Shown: one piece after another, positions 25,490 through 34,558 of the stretch
How the letters are laid out: every line of letters begins with the position of its first letter
How positions within the stretch are numbered: the first letter of the stretch is position 1
NCBI GenBank assembly: GCA_964276145.1
Contig: CAXYDN010000003.1
Location: 62,001 to 126,000 of the forward strand
DNA from: SCGC-AAA076-P13 sp964276145
GTDB lineage: Bacteria; Pseudomonadota; Gammaproteobacteria; Magnimaribacterales; D2472
Direction: 5' to 3'
Length of the DNA: 64,000 bases
The notes under the pieces: model-generated
The model's database searches: none
What the model saw: only the letters and a program-made list of their open reading frames with translations
Told to the model about the DNA's origin: nothing
Program-made: the position numbers and the translations under genes

Positions 25490-26757
25490 TGCAAATATTG
25501 GTAATTGGTTCGGGTGGAAGAGAGCATGCGCTAGCATGGAAGGCAGCTCAAGACATTTCAGTTTCAAAAGTTTATGTATGTCCTGGTAATGCTGGTACAG
25601 CATTGGAAGATAAGCTGGAAAATGTTTCTCTTGATATTAATAATTTTGAAATTATTGAAAATTTTTGTAAAGAAGAAAACATTAAATTAGTTATTATTGG
25701 TCCAGAGCAACCGCTTGTGATGGGAATGGCTGATTACCTTCAAGACAGAGGAGTGGAAACCTTCGGTCCATCTCAAGCTGCAGCACAACTCGAAGGTTCA
25801 AAAACTTTTTCTAAAGATTTTTTTATTAAGTATGGTATTCCTACTGCAGCTTATGCTGCTTTTGACTCCTATGATGAATCAATCAACTATATTGAGACTA
25901 TCGAATACCCTGCCGTTGTCAAAGCTGACGGACTTGCTGCCGGTAAAGGAGTTATTATTTGTGAAAATAAAGATCAAGCTATTGCAGCACTTGATAGTAT
26001 TTTTAAAGATCAAGCATTTGGGGAAGCAGGTAGCAGTGTTGTAATTGAGGAATTTTTAGAAGGTGAAGAGGCTAGTTTTATAGCTGTTGTTAGTGAAGAT
26101 AAAATTATTCCTTTGGCCACCAGTCAAGATCATAAAGCTGTTGGTGAAGGTGATGTTGGTCTAAATACTGGTGGTATGGGCGCATACTCCCCTGCTCCCA
26201 TTATAGATGAGGATATTCATCAAAAAATTATTAATGAAGTTATGAAGCCAACTATGCAGGGACTAATATCTGAAGGCTCTCCTTATCTTGGTTTTTTATA
26301 TGCTGGATTAATGATCAAGAATGGTGAGTTAAAAGTTCTTGAATTTAATTGTAGGTTTGGTGACCCTGAAACTCAGCCTATTCTTCTTAGACTTAGATCA
26401 AGCTTGGTAGACTTATGCTTGGCTGCTATTAAAAACGATCTAGATTCATATGAAATTGAGTGGACAGATAAACACTCATGTGGAGTTGTTATAGCCTCTG
26501 AAGGATACCCTGAGAGCTATGAATCTAATAAAGAAGTTATCCTTCCTGAGCACAAAGAAGCAGAAACAAAGCTATTTCATGCTGGAACAAAATTAGTAGA
26601 TGGCAAAGTTCTTACTTCTGGAGGCAGAGTATTTTGTGCCACAGCACTGGGTGACAGCTTGAAAGAGGCTCAATTCAAAGCTTATAATCTCGTTGATAAA
26701 GTGTCCTTTGATGGAGCTTTTTGTAGAAGAGATATAGGTTTTAAAGGAATTAAATGA
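25489..26757 (+). CDS. purD: Phosphoribosylamine-glycine ligase PurD
   Basis: A 422-residue ATP-grasp enzyme making GAR in purine synthesis. The start ILVIGSGGREHALAWK, the segment VIIGPEQPLVMGMAD, KADGLAAGKGVIIC, SQDHKAVGEGDVGLNTGG and LEFNCRFGDPETQ are all the standard PurD motifs. The protein ends in the usual C-terminal domain (CRRDIGFKGIK). The start overlaps the purH stop and its own stop overlaps the coq7 start (ATGA). This keeps purine genes together and probably translationally coupled. Confidence 0.98.
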   Translation: MQILVIGSGGREHALAWKAAQDISVSKVYVCPGNAGTALEDKLENVSLDINNFEIIENFCKEENIKLVIIGPEQPLVMGMADYLQDRGVETFGPSQAAAQLEGSKTFSKDFFIKYGIPTAAYAAFDSYDESINYIETIEYPAVVKADGLAAGKGVIICENKDQAIAALDSIFKDQAFGEAGSSVVIEEFLEGEEASFIAVVSEDKIIPLATSQDHKAVGEGDVGLNTGGMGAYSPAPIIDEDIHQKIINEVMKPTMQGLISEGSPYLGFLYAGLMIKNGELKVLEFNCRFGDPETQPILLRLRSSLVDLCLAAIKNDLDSYEIEWTDKHSCGVVIASEGYPESYESNKEVILPEHKEAETKLFHAGTKLVDGKVLTSGGRVFCATALGDSLKEAQFKAYNLVDKVSFDGAFCRRDIGFKGIK

Positions 26758-27389
26758 GCTTTTTAAATAATATTGTTAATGAATTTGATATTGCACTTAA
26801 GACGTTATCAAATAAAAAATCTGGAACAGGCAGAACATATCCACCAGAGCCTGCAGAAAAAAATTCTGAAGAATTAACAGCTGAAGAAAAAAAACGTTCT
26901 ATTCAAATGATGCGAGTTAATCTCGCTGGCGAAGTAGCGGCTCAAGCACTCTACAGAGGTCAGTCACTAGTCTGTAAAGATCCTGAAATTAGAGAGCATC
27001 TTATTGAAGCTGGAGACGAAGAAACTGATCACTTGGTGTGGTGTAAAAAACGTCTTGATGAGCTCGATGGAAGCGGTTCTGTTCTCAACCCTATTTGGTA
27101 TGCTGGTTCCTTTGCTATTGGAGCAATCTTTGGAAGGTTTGGAGAAAAAGTTAGCTTAGGTTTTGTTGAAGAAACTGAAAAACAAGTAGTAGCTCATATC
27201 GATAGGCATCTCGATAAGATTTCTCCTAAAGATAAAGAAACAATAGAAATATTAAGAACTATGAAGGAGGATGAAGATCTCCATGCTCAACAAGCAGTTG
27301 ATAAAGGTGGCGAGGAGCTAAACATTCCTGTAAAACAAATTATGAAATACACTGCAAAAATGATGACCTCTACAAGCAAATATGTATGA
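26754..27389 (+). CDS. coq7: 2-polyprenyl-3-methyl-6-methoxy-1,4-benzoquinone monooxygenase Coq7
   Basis: A 211-residue diiron hydroxylase of ubiquinone synthesis. The ligands are visible: NLAGEVAAQALYRGQ, EETDHLVWC, the ETEKQVVAHIDRHL helix and EDEDLHAQQA. This is the bacterial Coq7/CAT5 form. The product fits ubiC and ubiA near 61 kb. It is co-transcribed with purD by a 4 bp overlap. The N-terminal 60 residues form a short extension that is typical of bacterial members. Confidence 0.93.
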   Translation: MSFLNNIVNEFDIALKTLSNKKSGTGRTYPPEPAEKNSEELTAEEKKRSIQMMRVNLAGEVAAQALYRGQSLVCKDPEIREHLIEAGDEETDHLVWCKKRLDELDGSGSVLNPIWYAGSFAIGAIFGRFGEKVSLGFVEETEKQVVAHIDRHLDKISPKDKETIEILRTMKEDEDLHAQQAVDKGGEELNIPVKQIMKYTAKMMTSTSKYV

Positions 27390-27868
27390 TTCGATCATTA
27401 TTCTTAATTTGTCTTCTTAGTTTTCATTTATCAGCAGAAAATAGCGAAAAAGCTTTACAAGATAGCTTACTAAAATTTTGGGAAGCAAGAAACGCTCGTG
27501 ATTTTGAAACAATCTTTTTCTACGAGAGCAAAATCGGGGCAATTACAGGCTCATCATCTGAAAACCACTTTTATGAAGATCCTCCACCTGACTTTGAATC
27601 AGTTGTAGATTATTACTCTAGAGTTGAATCAAATGTAGTTCCTTCAAATGTAAGAATTATTAAGCTTTCTGAAAAAGTCTATTTAACTTTGTACTACCTT
27701 ACTGGTAGTTATAAATACTCGAATGGAAAAGTAAATAACGAATATCAGGCAAGGGTATCAAATATTTGGCTATACGAAGACAGTGGATTTAAGCTGTACT
27801 ATAAAAACTTTAATAAGTTAAAAAAAGATCTCAAGCCTATGGACATAATTGCCTATCCAATGGATTAG
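27386..27868 (+). CDS. Exported SnoaL/DUF4440-like protein
   Basis: A 160-residue protein with a signal peptide at 1-17 (MIRSLFLICLLSFHLSA). The mature part starts SEKALQDSLLKFWEARNARDFETIFFYES, which is the usual helix of the SnoaL/NTF2-like fold, and strands such as EKVYLTLYYLTGSYKY and SNIWLYEDSGFKLYYKN follow. No catalytic residues can be assigned. It overlaps coq7 by 4 bp and ends 2 bp from the convergent helicase, so it is the last gene of the fis-purH operon. A periplasmic role is inferred only from the signal peptide. Confidence 0.65.
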   Translation: MIRSLFLICLLSFHLSAENSEKALQDSLLKFWEARNARDFETIFFYESKIGAITGSSSENHFYEDPPPDFESVVDYYSRVESNVVPSNVRIIKLSEKVYLTLYYLTGSYKYSNGKVNNEYQARVSNIWLYEDSGFKLYYKNFNKLKKDLKPMDIIAYPMD

Positions 27869-27870
27869 TC

Positions 27871-29037
27871 TTACTTCATTTTTTGCCATCTGATAGGAAC
27901 GTTTTCTAATTGATATCTATTAGATTCCTCTTTAAGTTTTACGTATTCAGTATTAGAGCTGTAAACGGTAACTATTAAAGCATTTTCTTTATTGGCAGTT
28001 ATTCTAAGCACCCTCCCCATTCTCTGAATTCTTTGTCTTTTAGATGAAGAGGCGCTAAGTATCATTGCTCCATCTGCCTCTGGCATATCAAAACCTTCAT
28101 CTAATGCGGTGCAACTTACTAAAACGTTAAGGTTTCCACTCTTAAAGTTATTAAGGTTTTCTTCTCGCTCATTATTATCTAAATCAGTATTATAAATAGC
28201 AGATTTGTATCCTTTTTTGTTAATAATTTTATTAAATTCTTTGGCTTGCTTTTTATTTTCTGTAAATACTATCCAGCTATCTCTTTTATGCTTTTGTAAA
28301 AGCTCTACTCCAAAAGGAATTCTATTCTTAGAATTTTTAACCATTCTTGCCCTATTAAAAATTAGCATTTTCAGTGGGTAATCATTCATATTATTTCCAC
28401 CAATAGTTGCAGCTCTTCTTTGTATTTTTTTTGTGAAGTCTTTGTATTTGTCATTTTCAGCTTCTGTCATTTCTGCATAAGCATATAAAAGCTTAAAGTT
28501 AACTATAACTTCATCTTCTCTTGCATCTATATAGTCATAATCAAAAATGATATCACCTAATATTTTTTTAATAATAATATAAAAATTATCGTCGTAATCT
28601 CTTTCAGGCGTAGCAGAAAGACCGAGAGTTGCGTGCCAATTCCCTGTTAATATCTCACCTCTTTTCTCAGTACCTATCTTGTGGCATTCGTCTACGATTA
28701 AAAGAGTATTAGGTGCGTTAAATTTATGGATTATATTTTTTACTGAATCTATTGTTGAAATAGTTATCTTTGAAATGTTCTCAAGATGTTCTCCTCCCCC
28801 GTTAAGAGATATATCTTTATCTCCAAAGGTTTTTTGAAGCCCTTCATACCACTGATCTAAAAGCGCAATTGAAGGAACTATAATAAAAATAGAGTTATCT
28901 TTTTGTTCCTCAAGGTACTTAGTCAAGCAATGTATAGCAAAGACGGTTTTACCGCCTCCGGTGACAACTTTTACAATACCTCTTTTTTTAGCCCACCATA
29001 GGGGGAATGCCTTTTCTTGCCATTGCCTTAACTTCAA
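27871..29037 (-). CDS. SF2 DEAD/DEAH-type helicase, XPB/type III restriction-like core
   Basis: A 388-residue superfamily 2 helicase with little beyond the two RecA domains. Motif I is VTGGGKTVFA, motif II is LIVDECHKIG, motif III is GLSATPERD, motif V is SCTALDEGFDMP and motif VI is QRIQRMGRVLR. The start LRQWQEKAFPLWW is a Q-motif-like segment of XPB/restriction-type helicases. There is no nuclease or methylase domain. It overlaps trpC by 4 bp (ATGA), so it is translated as part of the trp run. A DNA repair or remodelling role is possible but unproven. Confidence 0.82.
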   Translation of the reverse strand: MKLRQWQEKAFPLWWAKKRGIVKVVTGGGKTVFAIHCLTKYLEEQKDNSIFIIVPSIALLDQWYEGLQKTFGDKDISLNGGGEHLENISKITISTIDSVKNIIHKFNAPNTLLIVDECHKIGTEKRGEILTGNWHATLGLSATPERDYDDNFYIIIKKILGDIIFDYDYIDAREDEVIVNFKLLYAYAEMTEAENDKYKDFTKKIQRRAATIGGNNMNDYPLKMLIFNRARMVKNSKNRIPFGVELLQKHKRDSWIVFTENKKQAKEFNKIINKKGYKSAIYNTDLDNNEREENLNNFKSGNLNVLVSCTALDEGFDMPEADGAMILSASSSKRQRIQRMGRVLRITANKENALIVTVYSSNTEYVKLKEESNRYQLENVPIRWQKMK

Positions 29038-29783
29038 GCAAAGTCCCCTTTCATAAGGCTTTCTCCAATTAGAAAAACATGAATATCATGGGCTTTTAAT
29101 GTATCGATATCATCCTGACTTTTAATTCCAGACTCTGCAACAAAAAGATTATTGCTATTAAAAGCATTTTTTAGATTAATAGAGTTATTTAAATCAACAT
29201 CAAAAGTTTTAAGGTTTCTATTATTAACCCCAATCATTGCATTTGAAAAATTCTTAACTCTTTCAAGCTCATTCAAGTCATGAATCTCTATTAAGTAATC
29301 TAATTCTAATGACTCAGCCAAATCTACAAAAGATTGAATTTCGTCATCATTTAAAACACTAGCAATTAAAAGAATGCAATCAGCGCCAATAAGTTTTGCT
29401 TCGTATATTTGATACTCATCGATCATAAAATCTTTTCTAAGTATTGGCAAAGAGGTTATTGCTTTAACATCTTGTAAATATTGAGAACTTCCCTGAAAAA
29501 AGTCTTCTTCGGTAAGAATAGATAATGCCGATGCTCCAAAGTCTTCATATTCTTTTGCTTTTTTTATAGGGTCAAAATCTTCTGAAATAATGCCTGCACT
29601 CGGCGAGGCTTTTTTAATTTCAGCAATGATAGCTTCATCTTTGTTTAATAAGCTCTCTTTAAAAGCTCCCTTTGGTAAATTCAATTCATTAAGTTTAGAA
29701 ATGATCTCTGCTAATGGCAATTCAGCTTTTTTACTCTCAAGCTTAGCTCTGGTATTTTCTACAATGTCGTTGAGTATTGTCAT
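29034..29783 (-). CDS. trpC: Indole-3-glycerol phosphate synthase TrpC
   Basis: This 249-residue barrel enzyme forms indole-glycerol phosphate in tryptophan synthesis. FKESLLNKDEAIIAEIKKASP carries the first catalytic Lys, LPILRKDFMIDEYQIYEA the second, and GVNNRNLKTFDVD plus VAESGIKSQDDI the substrate pocket. It is monofunctional, with no TrpF domain. The start is 1 bp after trpD (shared base), and the helicase follows with a 4 bp overlap. Confidence 0.97.
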   Translation of the reverse strand: MTILNDIVENTRAKLESKKAELPLAEIISKLNELNLPKGAFKESLLNKDEAIIAEIKKASPSAGIISEDFDPIKKAKEYEDFGASALSILTEEDFFQGSSQYLQDVKAITSLPILRKDFMIDEYQIYEAKLIGADCILLIASVLNDDEIQSFVDLAESLELDYLIEIHDLNELERVKNFSNAMIGVNNRNLKTFDVDLNNSINLKNAFNSNNLFVAESGIKSQDDIDTLKAHDIHVFLIGESLMKGDFA

Positions 29784-30793
29784 TAGCTGTTAGATACCCT
29801 TACGTAGGCAGCTAATTTATCTGCTGCTTTTCCGTTATTCATTAGTGTAAATGCTAATTCCACTCCATCTGAGATAGAATCTACTTTTCTTGCGATATAC
29901 AAACCAGCACCAGCATTTAATGCAATCATATCCTGAACTGCTGATTGTTCTCCTGAAAATGCTTCCTGAACCATTCTTAAACTTTGTTCTGAAGATTGTG
30001 CTGATATCTCTTCAAATGGAGATGTTGTTATTCCAAATTCCTGGGGTGAAATTGTATATTCTTCAATTTTATAATTTTTATATTCTGAAATTTGAGTTGG
30101 TCCTGAAATGCTAATCTCATCCAGCCCATCATCACCATGAACAACCATGACATGTTCCATTTCTAAATTTTTAGCTACAGTTGAAAAAGTATTAAGTAAT
30201 TTTTTATCATAGACGCCTATAATCTGTCTTTTAGCTCCGCATGGATTGGTATGAGGTCCTAGTAAATTGAATATTGTTTTTTGCCCTATTCTCTGTCTTG
30301 CGGGCATCACATATTTCATAGATTGGTGATGAAGCGGTGCGAATAGAAATATAAAACCCACCTGATCAAATACTTTAGTTAACTTCTCTCTGTCATGGCT
30401 AATATCAGCCCCTGCTTCAGTTAAGAAGTCAGCACTTCCCGATTTACTGGATATAGCTTTATTGCCATGTTTTGTAATTGAAGCACCGCCGGCAGCTGCA
30501 ACAAAAGATGACGCTGTTGAGCAATTGAAAGTATGAAGGCCGGTTCCACCAGTACCACAAGTATCAATATGGGTTCCATCACCAATATCAAACTTTAAAG
30601 ACTTATCCTTCATAACTGATGCTGCAGCAGTTATTTCTGGCTCTTGTATTCCCTTTTCATTAAGTGCTAAAAGAAAAGTTTCTATATCACCATCATTGAC
30701 CTTGCCAGTCATGATGTTTTCAACGGCTGTCTGCATTTCTTCCTTAGCTAGATCAGTTTTATTATCTAATTTTTTAAGAATATCTTTAATCAT
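29783..30793 (-). CDS. trpD: Anthranilate phosphoribosyltransferase TrpD
   Basis: A 336-residue enzyme that adds the ribose-phosphate group to anthranilate. Visible motifs are DTCGTGGTGLHTFNCSTAS (PRPP site), KHGNKAISSKSGSADFLTE, the helix LFAPLHHQSMKYVMPAR and FNLLGPHTNPCGAK. Length and motif order are normal. It overlaps trpG by 4 bp. Confidence 0.98.
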   Translation of the reverse strand: MIKDILKKLDNKTDLAKEEMQTAVENIMTGKVNDGDIETFLLALNEKGIQEPEITAAASVMKDKSLKFDIGDGTHIDTCGTGGTGLHTFNCSTASSFVAAAGGASITKHGNKAISSKSGSADFLTEAGADISHDREKLTKVFDQVGFIFLFAPLHHQSMKYVMPARQRIGQKTIFNLLGPHTNPCGAKRQIIGVYDKKLLNTFSTVAKNLEMEHVMVVHGDDGLDEISISGPTQISEYKNYKIEEYTISPQEFGITTSPFEEISAQSSEQSLRMVQEAFSGEQSAVQDMIALNAGAGLYIARKVDSISDGVELAFTLMNNGKAADKLAAYVRVSNS

Positions 30794-31353
30794 AATGCTA
30801 AAAAGTTTTCTATAAGTTTCATGCCGTAATGGGTATCAATAGATTCTGGATGAAACTGGACACCGTATATGGGCCTTTCTTTATGTTGCACAGCCATAAT
30901 AATATCTGGATTCTCTTCTAATACACCAGTTATTTCTAGCTCATCAGGCAAAGAATCTTTTTCAATAATAAGACTATGATAACGAACAACAGAATAAGGA
31001 CTTTCAATATTTTGAAATAACTCTTCTTGGTTATGTCTAACCTCAGAAAGTTTGCCGTGAAATATTTCGGGTGCTTTTATAATTTTGCCGCCAAATGCAG
31101 CGCCAATTGCTTGATGCCCCAAACACACTCCAAGAACAGGAACAGATGAAGATTTAATCAGCTCAATAGAAATCCCTGCTTCAGCTGGAGTACAAGGACC
31201 AGGAGAAATGACTATCTTTTTTGGATTTAAATGATCAATTTCATCAATACTTATTTCATCATTTCTTACAACAAGAACTTCTTCATCACACGCACCAATA
31301 TAATGAACTAAGTTATATGTAAAACTATCGTAATTATCTAGAACAAGAATCAT
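30790..31353 (-). CDS. trpG: Anthranilate synthase glutamine amidotransferase component TrpG
   Basis: A 187-residue class I amidotransferase that supplies ammonia to TrpE. LDNYDSFTYNLVHYIG starts the fold, ISPGPCTPAEAGIS is the usual glycine-rich turn, GVCLGHQAIGAAFGG has the nucleophilic Cys, and GVQFHPESIDT has the catalytic His-x-Glu. It may also serve p-aminobenzoate synthase, as TrpG/PabA proteins often do. It overlaps trpE and trpD by 4 bp each. Confidence 0.96.
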   Translation of the reverse strand: MILVLDNYDSFTYNLVHYIGACDEEVLVVRNDEISIDEIDHLNPKKIVISPGPCTPAEAGISIELIKSSSVPVLGVCLGHQAIGAAFGGKIIKAPEIFHGKLSEVRHNQEELFQNIESPYSVVRYHSLIIEKDSLPDELEITGVLEENPDIIMAVQHKERPIYGVQFHPESIDTHYGMKLIENFLAL

Positions 31354-32816
31354 GAGATCATTTCCATAGCGTCTAAGAATACTTTCGATTTTTGTTTACA
31401 TTCTAACCACTCATTTTCAGGTATAGAGTCAGCAACAATACCCGCACCAGCACCAACATGAATTACGCCATCTTTAATAACAGCAGTTCTGATTGCAATA
31501 GCAGTATCTATATTGCCATTCCAAGAAATATAACCAATAGCTCCTCCATATATGCCTCTTGAACTGGGTTCCAATTCATTAATAATTTCCATGGCTCTAA
31601 TCTTGGGTGCTCCAGATAATGTTCCAGCTGGAAGCGTTGCTTTTAAAGCATCTAGGTAGTTGAGATCTTCGGATAAGCTACCAATTACATTAGATACTAT
31701 ATGCATCACATGGGAATATTTCTCAATTACCATCTTATCTGTAACTTTTACCGTACCAATTTTAGAGACTTTACCTACATCATTTCTTCCTAGATCGATT
31801 AACATTAGATGCTCAGCGATTTCCTTTGGATCATTTAGTAAATCTTTTTTATTTATTTCATCTTCTTCTGGACTTGATCCTCTTTTTCTAGTTCCAGCAA
31901 TCGGACGAAGTGTAAGCTTCTTATCTTGGAGCCTAACTAAAATTTCAGGTGATGATCCAACGACCTTACATTCTTGGAGATCAAGATAGTACATGTAAGG
32001 CGAAGGATTTAATTTTCTTACAGCTTTATATAAATCAAAGGGATTTTTATTAAATGGGGAAGAAAAATCTTGAGCAAGCACAACCTGCATAACATCTCCT
32101 TCTTCTATATATTTTTTTACTATGTTTACCGCATTCAAGTAATTTTTTTTAGTAAAGTTCGATTCAAAATCTATCAACTCGCTTGGTTCTTTATAGGATG
32201 CTTCTGAGGTATCTATTTTAATTTTAAGAGAAGAGATAATTACTTCAATCTCTTTTAAAACTTCCTCATAAGAATGCTTGGACGGGTCAGCATTAATAAT
32301 AACCTGAGTTGATTTATTAATATTGTCATAAACAACTAACTTATCTGCTTTAACAAGAAAAATCTCAGGCATATGTTCTTTGAATTTTGAATCTTTGTTT
32401 TTAAGATTAGCTATTTTTTTTTCAGCATACTTCGCGCTTTCGTATGCAAAAAAGCCAACATAGCCGCCATAAAATCTTGGTAATCCGTTAATTTCTGGAG
32501 CCTGATGATTATCAGTGATTTTTTGAATTTCGCGCAGAGGATCATCTGATTCAAATGATGATGAGGCCCCTTCTATATTTAATTCAACAAGATTTCCAGT
32601 AACTTTGATGGTATCCAAGCAATCAAATCCAATTATTGAAAATTGTGCCCACTGATTGCCTCCCTCAACTGACTCTAAGAGAAAAGAATTAGATTTATTT
32701 GAAATTTGAGAATATAAAGTTAAAGGAGTTTGATCTTCCAAAAATATTTCTTTAGCAACAGGAATGATATTAAAGCCAGCTTTTGCGTAATTTTGAAAGT
32801 CTTCTTTAGTCATCAT
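31350..32816 (-). CDS. trpE: Anthranilate synthase component I TrpE
   Basis: A 488-residue chorismate-using enzyme. The C-terminal catalytic domain shows SPYMYYLDL, LRPIAGTRKRG, MLIDLGRNDVGKVS, GTLSGAPKIRAMEII and RGIYGGAIGYISWNG. The N-terminal regulatory part contains LLESVEGGNQWAQFSIIG with the LLES motif that binds tryptophan in feedback-sensitive enzymes. It starts in the last 11 bp of the DUF192 gene. No leader peptide or attenuator can be seen because the upstream gene abuts it. Confidence 0.97.
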   Translation of the reverse strand: MMTKEDFQNYAKAGFNIIPVAKEIFLEDQTPLTLYSQISNKSNSFLLESVEGGNQWAQFSIIGFDCLDTIKVTGNLVELNIEGASSSFESDDPLREIQKITDNHQAPEINGLPRFYGGYVGFFAYESAKYAEKKIANLKNKDSKFKEHMPEIFLVKADKLVVYDNINKSTQVIINADPSKHSYEEVLKEIEVIISSLKIKIDTSEASYKEPSELIDFESNFTKKNYLNAVNIVKKYIEEGDVMQVVLAQDFSSPFNKNPFDLYKAVRKLNPSPYMYYLDLQECKVVGSSPEILVRLQDKKLTLRPIAGTRKRGSSPEEDEINKKDLLNDPKEIAEHLMLIDLGRNDVGKVSKIGTVKVTDKMVIEKYSHVMHIVSNVIGSLSEDLNYLDALKATLPAGTLSGAPKIRAMEIINELEPSSRGIYGGAIGYISWNGNIDTAIAIRTAVIKDGVIHVGAGAGIVADSIPENEWLECKQKSKVFLDAMEMIS

Positions 32817-33255
32817 TTTGTAATAATGTTTTTATATTTATAAAATCGCCAGAACGTAAATCATTTTTATCAAACCAACCTTGATTAACCTCTAAGGCAT
32901 ATAAAGCAGGCTCTTTAGAACATACTGATATTTTTGATAAAGGCACCATATCATATATATCTATTATTTCACCTGTATCACTAATATATGCAACGCTTAA
33001 TGGGATTAAAGTATTTTTCATCCACATGCATTGAATTTTTTTTCTATCCCAGATAAAAAACATGCCGCTATCATCTGCAAGAGTCTCTCTGAACATTAAA
33101 CCAATTTTTCTATCTTGATAGTCTTTAACTATTTCAATATCAATAAGGTATTTTTGTAAATCAATAGTTTCTTTACTCTCGGCCGAGATAAAAAATAAAA
33201 ATAAAAAGGTAAGACTAAATAATTTTAGAGCGGAGTGTTTTAATAGTTTGCTCAT
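32806..33255 (-). CDS. DUF192 exported protein
   Basis: A DUF192 protein of about 149 residues with an N-terminal signal or anchor (LKLFSLTFLFLFFISA). The family core is clear: QDRKIGLMFRETLADDSGMFFIW, MWMKNTLIPLSVAYI and KEPALYALEVNQGWF. The function of DUF192 is unknown. The frame is open to an ATG at 33348, but that start would lie wholly inside rpe and add an odd tail, so I use the ATG at 33255 (MSKLLKHSA). It overlaps rpe by 41 bp and trpE by 11 bp. Confidence 0.8.
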   Translation of the reverse strand: MSKLLKHSALKLFSLTFLFLFFISAESKETIDLQKYLIDIEIVKDYQDRKIGLMFRETLADDSGMFFIWDRKKIQCMWMKNTLIPLSVAYISDTGEIIDIYDMVPLSKISVCSKEPALYALEVNQGWFDKNDLRSGDFINIKTLLQNDD

Positions 33256-33883
33256 AATTATCAGTATTAAAGATAGCTGACCCAGCAACAAAAGTATCTG
33301 CGCCAGCTTCTGAGGCAAGACCAATAGTTTCATTGTTAATGCCGCCATCGACTTCTAGACGTATATCTTTTCCAGTCGCATCAATCATTTTTCTTACTTG
33401 AGATATTTTCTCTAAAGAGCTATGAATAAAGGACTGTCCACCGAACCCAGGATTAACACTCATGATTAAGACTAAGTCCAGATCCTCAATAACATTCTCA
33501 AGGACATTTAGTGAAGAAGCAGGATTAAATACTAGCCCTGCTTTGCAGCCCTGATCTTTAATTGCATGAATAGACCTATGAACATGCTTTGAAGCTTCCG
33601 GATGAAAACTAACAAGATCAGCACCAGCTTTTATAAAACTTTGTGCGAGCTCATCCACAGGATCTATCATAAGATGAACATCAATAAATTCTTTTACCCC
33701 ATAGTCTCTTAAAGACTTACAAACCATAGGACCAATAGTTAAGTTGGGTACATAATGATTATCCATTACATCGAAATGAATCCAATCAGCACCTGCATTT
33801 AGAACATTTACAACCTCTTCACCTAATGTTGCGAAGTTAGAGGCCAGAATTGATGGTGCAATAATGTATTTTGAATCGCTCAT
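33215..33883 (-). CDS. rpe: Ribulose-phosphate 3-epimerase Rpe
   Basis: This 222-residue barrel enzyme interconverts ribulose-5-phosphate and xylulose-5-phosphate. It shows APSILASNFATLGEEV, DWIHFDVMDNHYVPNLTIG, DVHLMIDP, MSVNPGFGGQSFI and EVDGGINNETI with the metal-binding His/Asp residues. Rpe next to trpE is the arrangement in Pseudomonas, although gph is not between them here. Its stop lies inside the start of the DUF192 gene. Confidence 0.97.
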   Translation of the reverse strand: MSDSKYIIAPSILASNFATLGEEVVNVLNAGADWIHFDVMDNHYVPNLTIGPMVCKSLRDYGVKEFIDVHLMIDPVDELAQSFIKAGADLVSFHPEASKHVHRSIHAIKDQGCKAGLVFNPASSLNVLENVIEDLDLVLIMSVNPGFGGQSFIHSSLEKISQVRKMIDATGKDIRLEVDGGINNETIGLASEAGADTFVAGSAIFNTDNYEQTIKTLRSKII

Positions 33884-33886
33884 AAG

Positions 33887-34558
33887 CTAATTTTCATCTT
33901 TATGAGTTTTATTAGCAAGCTCTAAGCGATCGATAGTGCCAGTATCTATCCATATACCTTCATATATTTCAGCTGTAATCTTATTATTATTGATAAATTG
34001 CATTAAAACGCTATTCCAAATATCAAATGGCATTTCTTGAGTTTGTAATTGACTAAATATAGTTGGGTTAATAATAGATATTCCGCTCCAAGTGAAATCA
34101 TTTAATTCTGATCGGGCTAAGACAATATTATTGTCTAATGAAAAATCTCCTTGAATATTATGTTCTGGATTCTTCACACCAACCAGATGTGCATATTTAG
34201 GAGCAGTTTTAACAGCTGCAAGATTTATATTGTGATAAATATCTGCATTTATGAGCATAAAAGGTTCATCTCCCAATAACTTAAGAGCATTTTTTATGCC
34301 TCCACCAGTTCCTAAAGGCTCAGACTCTTTGGAGAAAATTATTTTATTATTTGGGAAAATTTCTAAAACATGTTCAGTGATCATATTCCCAAGATATGAA
34401 ACGTTAATAACTATCTCATCGAAACCATAATGTAATAATGAACGAATATTTCTTTCTATTAGAGATTGATTTCCTACTTTGAGTAGCGGCTTTGGAATAT
34501 CATTTGTAAGAGGTTTAAGTCTCTTACCAAGACCTGCAGCTAAAATCATAGCTTTCAT
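33887..34558 (-). CDS. murU: N-acetylmuramate-1-phosphate uridylyltransferase MurU
   Basis: A 223-residue nucleotidyltransferase. LAAGLGKRLKPLT is the pyrophosphorylase signature, IPKPLLKVGN the Lys-containing motif, and GTGGGIKNAL and INADIYHNI follow, with the metal-binding Asp. It is short, which fits MurU, the enzyme that makes UDP-MurNAc in peptidoglycan recycling. The pairing with the amgK-like kinase gene (4 bp overlap) supports this over a general sugar nucleotidyltransferase. Confidence 0.86.
   Translation of the reverse strand: MKAMILAAGLGKRLKPLTNDIPKPLLKVGNQSLIERNIRSLLHYGFDEIVINVSYLGNMITEHVLEIFPNNKIIFSKESEPLGTGGGIKNALKLLGDEPFMLINADIYHNINLAAVKTAPKYAHLVGVKNPEHNIQGDFSLDNNIVLARSELNDFTWSGISIINPTIFSQLQTQEMPFDIWNSVLMQFINNNKITAEIYEGIWIDTGTIDRLELANKTHKDEN

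Noticed and set aside
33256..33348. Longer DUF192 protein starting at 33348
   Set aside because: The extra 31 residues lie inside rpe and lack signal peptide logic, while the ATG at 33255 is followed by a proper signal or anchor sequence.
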